Source: Proteiniphilum sp. UBA1403 (GTDB lineage Bacteria; Bacteroidota; Bacteroidia; Bacteroidales; Dysgonomonadaceae). From it: 18,668 nucleotides of DNA. Position 1 is the stretch's first letter; each line of letters begins with the position of its first letter. The translations under genes were made by a program, and so were the position numbers. A model generated the notes under the pieces. The model worked only from the letters and a program-made list of their open reading frames with translations, was not told where the DNA came from and searched no databases. The stretch spans positions 1-18,668 of the forward strand of contig DBQD01000024.1 in NCBI GenBank assembly GCA_002305715.1, written 5' to 3'. Below, piece by piece: positions 13,642 to 18,668 of this stretch.

Positions 13642-14550
13642 TTATTTTCTGGGTAGTTCCCTCAAAGATTGACGTTTGGTACTCCATGGAGAGAAATTAC
13701 GTTTCACCTGATTGATTGTGAGAATAGTGGTCTCAATGTCATGGTGAGTATCATTCAGTTCATGGATAGCTGCCGAAATAGCTGCCAACACTTCACCGGA
13801 AAGATGAGACTGACTGCGAGCAGCAGAGAGTGTACCCGTTTCAGCCACCTTCTTTTGTGTCATTTTTCTGGCAACATTTCCGGAAACTCTAAAGAAGAGA
13901 TACAGGGCAATTAAACCTGTAAAGACCACCAACATAGAGGTAATCGTAAGTAAACCACCCCATGGATCATCCTGTTCAAGGCTCACAACCTTGGGGTTAT
14001 CCTCTAAGATGGCATTGTTACTACTTGGTGTTACTCTTTCCAGGATTACTCCTAGATTGGAACCGTCAGTGGCAAATTTTTTGCCATCATTCTCATAACC
14101 GAAAGTTTGGTCTGCCAACATACCCGCAGGGATTACAATCTCATCGAGCAGTTTTTTACCGTCATTCTCATAAAGTCCTATCCAGTTATCCTTGGTCGGG
14201 TCCAACTCAAAGTTGATGTGGAAGGTGCCGTTGAAAGGATTGTTGTCAGCCCAAAAAAGTGCATGTTGGAATGGCTGTATTTTGGTGCGCACATCACCTC
14301 GTGGTATAGGATACTTCTTTGGGTTGTTGGGATCGTTGGTCAGATAACGTCCTCCAAGATCTTGCGTTTTGGCTGTGTTGTTGTAAATTTCAATCCAGCC
14401 GTGGCGCTGCCCAAAATCGTCCATGTAGTTTGCCTCATTGACCACCATCACCTCGTTAATGACCCATTCGGGATTCTTAACTTCTTTGGAGCAGCCGCTG
14501 AGCAAAGCTACAGTTGCAAAAAGAAAAACAATATGTTTGATAACTCTCAT
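13642..14550 (-). CDS. Lamin-tail domain / OadG gamma-subunit fusion lipoprotein
   Basis: The 302 residues begin with a lipoprotein signal (lipobox LLSGC, C20). A periplasmic lamin-tail-like beta domain follows at about 29-172 (WVINEVMVVNEANYMDDFGQ, HGWIEIYNNT, DLGGRYLTND, QPFQHALFWADN, WIGLYENDGKKLLDE). Next come one membrane helix at about 198-220 (GGLLTITSMLVVFTGLIALY) and a ~80-residue cytoplasmic tail that ends in a conserved-looking VKRNFSPWSTK block. The helix and tail correspond to the OadG gamma subunit, which holds the pump together. The attached extracytoplasmic domain is known in Bacteroidetes annotations, but its job is not. The phrase YENDGKK occurs twice in it. It begins 11 bases after the alpha subunit and precedes the biotin carrier. 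Confidence 0.85.
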   Translation of the reverse strand: MRVIKHIVFLFATVALLSGCSKEVKNPEWVINEVMVVNEANYMDDFGQRHGWIEIYNNTAKTQDLGGRYLTNDPNNPKKYPIPRGDVRTKIQPFQHALFWADNNPFNGTFHINFELDPTKDNWIGLYENDGKKLLDEIVIPAGMLADQTFGYENDGKKFATDGSNLGVILERVTPSSNNAILEDNPKVVSLEQDDPWGGLLTITSMLVVFTGLIALYLFFRVSGNVARKMTQKKVAETGTLSAARSQSHLSGEVLAAISAAIHELNDTHHDIETTILTINQVKRNFSPWSTKRQSLRELPRK

Positions 14551-14561
14551 ATCAGCTGCAT

Positions 14562-16124
14562 TTAAAGTGGTAAATTGTCGTGCTTTTTGGGCGGGTTCTG
14601 CAGTTTCTTTGTCTGTAGCTGCTGCAAGGCACGGATTACCCTGAAACGAGTGTTGCGCGGTTCAATTACATCGTCGATGTAGCCGTAACGTGCTGCCACA
14701 TAAGGGTTGGTGAAGAGGTCGTTGTACTCTTTTTTCTTTTCGTTAATTATTGCAGCCATCTTTTCAGGATCTTTCTCTGCACTGATTTCTTTGCTGTAGA
14801 GTACTTCTACGGCACCGTCAGCACCCATTACTGCAATCTCAGCAGTAGGCCATGCATAGTTGATGTCTCCACGCAATTGCTTGCAACTCATCACAATGTG
14901 AGCGCCTCCGTATGATTTACGCAGGGTAACGGTTACCTTAGGTACAGTAGCTTCTCCGTATGCATAAAGCAGTTTGGCACCGTGGGTGATTACACCACCA
15001 TATTCCTGACCGGTACCGGGAAGGAATCCGGGAACGTCGACAAACGTTACTAATGGAATATTGAATGCGTCGCAGAAACGTACGAAACGAGCAGCTTTAC
15101 GAGAAGCATTGATGTCGAGAACACCAGCGAGGAATTTGGGCTGGTTGGCCACAATACCTACCGATTGTCCGTTCATGCGGGCAAAACCAACGATGATGTT
15201 TTTGGCAAAGTCAGCATGTACTTCCAAAAATTCGCCTTTGTCGATCACTGCGCCAATCACTTCATACATATCGTATGGTTTGTTGGGGCTGTCGGGGATG
15301 ATGTCGTTTAATGCATCTTCCAAACGATCCACGGGGTCGTCGTTGAGGATGAGAGGTGGCTCCTCGAGGTTGTTTTGAGGAATAAAGCTGAGCAGCTTGC
15401 GAATCAGCTTCATGCCATCCTCTTCTGTTTGAACTTGGAATTGTGAAACACCCGACTTGGAAGAGTGTACCGACGCACCTCCTAATTGCTCTTGTGTAAC
15501 ATCTTCGCCGGTAACCGATTTTACCACCTTCGGGCCGGTGAGGAACATATAGGAAGTTCCTTGACTCATGATGATGAAGTCAGTAAGGGCAGGAGAGTAT
15601 ACAGATCCACCAGCGCAAGGTCCAAAGATGCCGGAGATCTGAGGAACTACTCCCGATGCAAGGATATTACGTTGGAAGATTTCGGCATAACCTGCAAGAG
15701 CATTTACCCCTTCTTGAATACGGGCACCACCTGAGTCATTGATACCAATGATAGGTGCTCCCATCTTCATGGCTTGATCCATAACTTTACAGATCTTTTG
15801 TGCATGCATTTCAGAAAGAGAACCACCTGATACGGTGAAATCCTGTGCGAAAACATAGACCAGACGTCCTTCAATTGTACCGTAACCAGTAACAACTCCG
15901 TCGCCAAGGAATTTGGTGTTTTCCATGCCGAAGTTGTGGCAGCGGTGCTCCACGAACATGTCGAACTCTTCGAAACTTCCTTCATCCAGCAACATGGCGA
16001 TACGCTCACGTGCTGTATATTTACCTTTTAGGTGTTGCGATTCAATTCTTTTTACGCCACCGCCTAAACGAGCTTTCTCACGGAGTTCAATAAGCTCTTT
16101 TACCTTATTAAGTTGATTGCTCAT
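14562..16124 (-). CDS. mmdA: Methylmalonyl-CoA decarboxylase alpha subunit (carboxyltransferase)
   Basis: This acyl-CoA carboxyltransferase of the crotonase fold moves the carboxyl group of (S)-methylmalonyl-CoA onto the biotin of the carrier subunit, releasing propionyl-CoA. Its 520 residues match the family. Visible blocks are the N-terminal GGGVKRIESQHLKGKYTARE, FAQDFTVSGGSLSEMHAQKI, INDSGGARIQEGVNAL and IFGPCAGGSVYSPALTDFI with FLTGPKVV in the first half. The second half has VDVPGFLPGTGQEYGG, KSYGGAHIVMSCK and YAWPTAEIAVMGADGAVE. The same sequence family includes propionyl-CoA carboxylase beta chains. The adjacent beta pump, carrier and gamma genes and the absence of a biotin carboxylase gene favour decarboxylase. 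It follows the epimerase gene by 34 bases. Confidence 0.93.
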   Translation of the reverse strand: MSNQLNKVKELIELREKARLGGGVKRIESQHLKGKYTARERIAMLLDEGSFEEFDMFVEHRCHNFGMENTKFLGDGVVTGYGTIEGRLVYVFAQDFTVSGGSLSEMHAQKICKVMDQAMKMGAPIIGINDSGGARIQEGVNALAGYAEIFQRNILASGVVPQISGIFGPCAGGSVYSPALTDFIIMSQGTSYMFLTGPKVVKSVTGEDVTQEQLGGASVHSSKSGVSQFQVQTEEDGMKLIRKLLSFIPQNNLEEPPLILNDDPVDRLEDALNDIIPDSPNKPYDMYEVIGAVIDKGEFLEVHADFAKNIIVGFARMNGQSVGIVANQPKFLAGVLDINASRKAARFVRFCDAFNIPLVTFVDVPGFLPGTGQEYGGVITHGAKLLYAYGEATVPKVTVTLRKSYGGAHIVMSCKQLRGDINYAWPTAEIAVMGADGAVEVLYSKEISAEKDPEKMAAIINEKKKEYNDLFTNPYVAARYGYIDDVIEPRNTRFRVIRALQQLQTKKLQNPPKKHDNLPL

Positions 16125-16158
16125 ATGTAATTTGTATTATAAAAAAATTTAATAGGAG

Positions 16159-16566
16159 TTACTCGGGATGTTCGCATAATTCGGTCAAAACGCTGCCTGT
16201 TGATTTTGGGTGAAGAAAAGCAATACGCAATCCTTCTGCACCTCCACGTGCTTCTTTGTCAATCAATCGCACACCTTTTGCTTCCACTTCCTTCAATGCT
16301 TCATTCACATTTTTGGTTGCGTAAGCAATGTGATGGATTCCTTCACCTTTTTTCTCGATAAATTTTGCAATGGTACTCTCCTCGCAGGTGGGTTCCAGAA
16401 GCTCAATCTTGGTGTTTCCAATCATAAAGAAGGCCGTTTTTACTTTTTGGTCTTCTACAGTTTCAATGTTATAGCATTTGAGTCCAAGAATCCCTTCGTA
16501 GTAGGGAAGCTGTTCTTCAATGCTTTTTACAGCGATGCCAATGTGTTCAATGTGTGTTAGTTCCAT
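16159..16566 (-). CDS. mce: Methylmalonyl-CoA epimerase
   Basis: The epimerase interconverts (R)- and (S)-methylmalonyl-CoA. This links methylmalonyl-CoA mutase, which makes the R form from succinyl-CoA, to the decarboxylase, which uses the S form. The 135 residues contain two beta-alpha-beta-beta-beta units of the VOC metalloenzyme fold. Likely metal ligands are H8 (IEHIGIAV), E55 (TKIELLEP), H79 (GIHHIAYAT) and E129 (STGSVLTELCEHP). The catalytic-acid region GVRLIDKEARGGAEGLRIAFLHPKS is typical of bacterial enzymes. It is the first gene of the seven-gene operon, with a promoter box 30 bases upstream. No mutase genes are in the window. Confidence 0.95.
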   Translation of the reverse strand: MELTHIEHIGIAVKSIEEQLPYYEGILGLKCYNIETVEDQKVKTAFFMIGNTKIELLEPTCEESTIAKFIEKKGEGIHHIAYATKNVNEALKEVEAKGVRLIDKEARGGAEGLRIAFLHPKSTGSVLTELCEHPE

Positions 16567-16595
16567 ATATGCTTATTATAATTAATTTCATGCTA

Positions 16596-16603
16596 CAAAA
16601 GTA
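16596..16603 (-). promoter_or_regulatory. -7 promoter box of the methylmalonyl-CoA decarboxylase operon
   Basis: TACTTTTG on the minus strand is an exact TAnnTTTG match, 29 bases upstream of the epimerase ATG, giving a leader of about 22 bases. The -33 region is AT-rich without a clear TTTG. No terminator hairpin separates it from pfkA, so some read-through from pfkA is possible. Confidence 0.6.
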
Positions 16604-16642
16604 CCCTTTTCCACCTGAATAATAGATAAAAATAAGTTTTTT

Positions 16643-17632
16643 TTAAATTGATGATATACGTAGTACATCCAATAGCTCTTTTTTTATCTCCCGTTCTTTT
16701 CGGATGGCTCTTTTGAATGGCACATAGTCGATTTCATTCTCCCGAATGCCAATCATTACGTTACGTTGATTCTCCAATAGGGCCTGAATGGCAGCAACAC
16801 CCATGCGACTAGCCAAAATGCGGTCTTGTGCGGAAGGTGATCCTCCTCGTTGGAGATGGCCCAATATTGAAACCCGCACATCATATTGTGGGTATTCTTT
16901 TTTTACACGTTCTGCCAGTTTGATGGCTCCCCCGGTAACTTCGCTCTCTGTGACAAGTACCATGCTGCTGTTTTTCGACTTGCGGAAGCCCTGTTCAATG
17001 AGTTCTTCCAACTGGTCCTTTTCGATACTTATCTCCGGGATAATGGCAGCTTCTGCTCCCGAGGCGATGGCGCTGTTCAAAGCAAGGTATCCGCAGTTGC
17101 GCCCCATTACTTCCACAAAAAAGAGTCGCTCGTGAGAGGTTGCCGTATCGCGTATTTTGTCCATCGATTGCATGATGGTATTCAGTGCTGTGTCATAGCC
17201 AATGGTGGTATCGGTGCCGTTCAGGTCGTTGTCGATGGTTCCTGGTAGACCTACGATTGGTATGTTGTATTCATTGGCAAAAATACCCGCTCCGGTAAGT
17301 GAACCGTCGCCTCCAATCACAACCAGTGCGTCAATACCATGCTTTTGCATGTTTTCATAAGCAATCCGTCGTCCCTCTTCTGTCATGAACTCTTGAGAAC
17401 GGGCTGTCTTCAGGATTGTACCTCCCTGTTGTATGATATTGCTTACACTATTTGTCTTAAATTCCTCAATCTCGTCGGAAATTAACCCCTTGTAGCCTCT
17501 GTATATACCATATACACGCATGCCATTTGAAATGCCTGCACGTGTTACTGCACGGATAGCGGCATTCATGCCAGGTGCATCACCTCCCGAGGTGAGGACA
17601 CCCACGCTAAGAATATTTGAGTCCATATTCAA
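16643..17632 (-). CDS. pfkA: ATP-dependent 6-phosphofructokinase
   Basis: PfkA phosphorylates fructose 6-phosphate to fructose 1,6-bisphosphate, the committed glycolytic step. The 329 residues are close to the 320 of E. coli PfkA. The N-terminal GVLTSGGDAPGMNAAIRAV and the nucleotide loop GGDGSLTGA (107-115) are clear. The catalytic motif is PGTIDNDLNGTD with D134 as general base (D127 in E. coli). GGDG instead of GGDD marks the ATP-using form and argues against a pyrophosphate-dependent enzyme, which Bacteroidetes also often carry. MGRNCGYLAL and LGHLQRGGSPSAQDRILA complete the family pattern. A second in-frame ATG lies at codon 3. It has its own consensus promoter directly after the ispH terminator. 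Confidence 0.96.
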   Translation of the reverse strand: MNMDSNILSVGVLTSGGDAPGMNAAIRAVTRAGISNGMRVYGIYRGYKGLISDEIEEFKTNSVSNIIQQGGTILKTARSQEFMTEEGRRIAYENMQKHGIDALVVIGGDGSLTGAGIFANEYNIPIVGLPGTIDNDLNGTDTTIGYDTALNTIMQSMDKIRDTATSHERLFFVEVMGRNCGYLALNSAIASGAEAAIIPEISIEKDQLEELIEQGFRKSKNSSMVLVTESEVTGGAIKLAERVKKEYPQYDVRVSILGHLQRGGSPSAQDRILASRMGVAAIQALLENQRNVMIGIRENEIDYVPFKRAIRKEREIKKELLDVLRISSI

Positions 17633-17693
17633 GATGTTTGTCTTTGAGATGTCGTGGTTTAAATAACCTTACCCTAAATCAAATAATAAGCCG

Positions 17694-17725
17694 CAAAGAT
17701 ATGGTTTTTTTAACGATGCCACAAA
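17694..17725 (-). promoter_or_regulatory. pfkA promoter, full Bacteroidetes consensus
   Basis: On the minus strand TTTG (17722-17725) is followed after exactly 20 bases by TATCTTTG (17694-17701). Both boxes match the Bacteroidetes -33/-7 consensus perfectly, the best promoter in the window. The -33 TTTG is the last part of the T tract of the ispH terminator. The leader to pfkA would be about 55 bases. Confidence 0.8.
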
Positions 17726-17751
17726 AAAAAACTGCTAAAAAGCAGCTTTTT
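17723..17751 (-). terminator. Probable Rho-independent terminator of ispH
   Basis: On the minus strand AAAGCTGC pairs with GCAGTTTT around a TTTTTA loop (one G-T pair) and runs into a T tract. The left arm lies within the final ispH codons and the loop contains its TAG stop. The stem has only four strong pairs, so termination may be partial. Confidence 0.6.
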
Positions 17752-18628
17752 CCAGTTGCATGGATGGTTGCAACTTCATTATATTTTCAGCGACAGCTTC
17801 CATTTGCCACATGGGGGTGGAAGTAGCTCCACAAATCCCAATCCGAATGTTTTCTTTTATCCATCCGGGGTCAATTTCCTCCGGGCTATGAATGAGATAG
17901 GAGTTGGGATTTACCTTTTTGCATTCTGCAAATAACACTTTTCCATTCGAGCTTTTTTCTCCGGCAATGAAAATAATCAAATCTTTGCTGGCCGCAAATT
18001 GTTGCATATTGGGTACGCGGTTGGATACCTGTCGGCAGATAGTGTCGTAAAACTCGAATTTTGCATCACCCTGCATGCGTGAAGCAATGATATCTCCAAT
18101 TTCTTGAAAACCGTCCAATGGCTTGGTCGTTTGGGAAAAAAGACTGATGTCTCGCGTGAAATCGAGTTTGTTTATTTCCTCCTTATTTTCAATGATGATG
18201 GCCTTCTCATCAGTCTGACCCAATAAACCATTTACCTCGGCATGCCCCCTCTTCCCAAAAATAACAATCTGGGCATCATCTTGTGCACGATGGGTATATT
18301 TCTTGTTGATCCGCTTTTGCAGACCCAATACCACCGGGCAGGAAGCATCGATGATTTCAATGTTATTTTCTCTGGCTATCTCATACGTACTGGGTGGTTC
18401 TCCATGTGCACGAAGCAGTACGCGTACATTTTTTAGTTGTTTGAACTGTTCGTGATTGATGGTAATTAACCCCATTTTCTCGAGGCGTTCCACTTCAATG
18501 TTGTTGTGCACAATATCGCCTAAGCAATACAATGTGCCTCCTTTTTTCAATTCCTCCTCAGCCTTGGATATCGCTTTGGCTACACCAAAACAACATCCCG
18601 ACTGCCGGTCTATTTCAATTTTGTTCAT
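17735..18628 (-). CDS. ispH: 4-hydroxy-3-methylbut-2-enyl diphosphate reductase IspH (LytB)
   Basis: IspH reduces HMBPP to isopentenyl and dimethylallyl diphosphate, the last step of the MEP isoprenoid pathway, using an iron-sulphur cluster. The three cluster cysteines are C13 (SGCCFGV), C97 (DASCPVV) and C198 (DTICRQVSNR). Substrate-binding residues are visible as H41 (DIVHNN), H75 (LRAHGEPP), E131 (GHAEVNG), SSNGK and GATSTPMW. The 297-residue length is typical of the single-domain enzyme; in some bacteria IspH is fused to S1 domains, but not here. The start at 18628 overlaps the end of an upstream frame by 14 bases, suggesting translational coupling with that gene. Confidence 0.96.
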   Translation of the reverse strand: MNKIEIDRQSGCCFGVAKAISKAEEELKKGGTLYCLGDIVHNNIEVERLEKMGLITINHEQFKQLKNVRVLLRAHGEPPSTYEIARENNIEIIDASCPVVLGLQKRINKKYTHRAQDDAQIVIFGKRGHAEVNGLLGQTDEKAIIIENKEEINKLDFTRDISLFSQTTKPLDGFQEIGDIIASRMQGDAKFEFYDTICRQVSNRVPNMQQFAASKDLIIFIAGEKSSNGKVLFAECKKVNPNSYLIHSPEEIDPGWIKENIRIGICGATSTPMWQMEAVAENIMKLQPSMQLEKAAF

Positions 18629-18668
18629 TTTGTGCTGTGATTTTTTGAAACATTTCCAATGCCCACTG
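18615..18668 (-). CDS. C-terminal end of an upstream gene, probably cytidylate kinase (partial)
   Basis: The minus-strand frame entering from the right edge reads QWALEMFQKITAQNEQN and then stops with TGA at 18615-18617, inside the beginning of ispH. Only 17 residues are visible, forming an amphipathic helix. In Bacteroidales, cmk commonly precedes ispH, and its product ends in a similar helix, so cmk is my guess from context. The 14-base overlap (ATGAACAAAATTGA) is what a coupled gene pair would show. No catalytic motif is in view, and the frame itself is uncertain because the fragment is short. Confidence 0.45.
   Translation of the reverse strand, partial: QWALEMFQKITAQNEQN

Noticed and set aside
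13616..13687. Upstream start for the biotin carrier giving 170 residues
   Set aside because: It would overlap the OadG gene by 46 bases and add a Lys-rich segment not typical of the family; the start at 13615 gives the normal N-terminus.
14107..14565. Plus-strand open frame of 152 codons opposite the lamin-tail/OadG gene
   Set aside because: It is antisense to a well-supported gene with lipobox and membrane helix; its translation has no family features.
14562..16124. Propionyl-CoA carboxylase beta chain
   Set aside because: The sequence family allows it, but no biotin carboxylase gene is present while a complete Na+ pump set is, so decarboxylase is favoured.
16643..17632. Pyrophosphate-dependent phosphofructokinase
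   Set aside because: The nucleotide loop reads GGDGS, as in ATP-using enzymes; the pyrophosphate form usually has GGDD.
1..18668. CRISPR array, insertion sequence, prophage, tRNA or rRNA
   Set aside because: No regularly spaced repeats, transposase or integrase motifs, cloverleaf sequences or rRNA-like stretches were found on either strand.

Overview
The window reads as a stretch of core chromosome from an anaerobic Bacteroidales bacterium, probably near Porphyromonadaceae/Dysgonomonadaceae. The main evidence is protein content: a Bacteroidetes-type methylmalonyl-CoA decarboxylase cluster with a lamin-tail/OadG fusion, a DUF4252-type ECF sigma module, and pdxJ next to exbB-exbD-tonB and nadK. 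Seven sites also match the Bacteroidetes promoter -7 box TAnnTTTG, and Shine-Dalgarno sequences are not evident. The genus assignment is inference from memory of such gene neighbourhoods. I see no tRNA, rRNA, insertion sequence, phage gene or CRISPR array.

Layout. At the left, 219 bases of AT-rich noncoding DNA precede a promoter and a lipoate-protein ligase (plus strand). It converges on, and overlaps by 13 bases, a YhcC-type radical SAM gene. Next on the minus strand is an ECF sigma factor / single-pass membrane protein / secreted DUF4252 operon, then rpsA (six S1 domains), a DJ-1/PfpI protein, and tonB, exbD, exbB and pdxJ. Divergent from pdxJ lie a short ACT-like protein and nadK on the plus strand. 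Between nadK and the next operon is a strong two-way terminator.

The right half holds a seven-gene minus-strand operon: methylmalonyl-CoA epimerase, carboxyltransferase alpha subunit, lamin-tail/OadG gamma subunit, biotin carrier, beta subunit 1, beta subunit 2 and a 52-residue mini-gamma subunit. Together these should convert (R)- to (S)-methylmalonyl-CoA, decarboxylate it to propionyl-CoA, and pump Na+ out. This is the last energy-conserving part of the succinate-propionate route. Upstream are pfkA (glycolysis), ispH (isoprenoids) and the last codons of what is probably cmk.

Most of the window is ordinary housekeeping DNA. The points that stand out are the second, differently typed beta subunit with its own tiny gamma subunit at the end of the decarboxylase operon, an AcuB-like protein that has lost its CBS domains, and inverted repeats overlapping several promoters. 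In three places a transcription terminator runs directly into the next gene's promoter.
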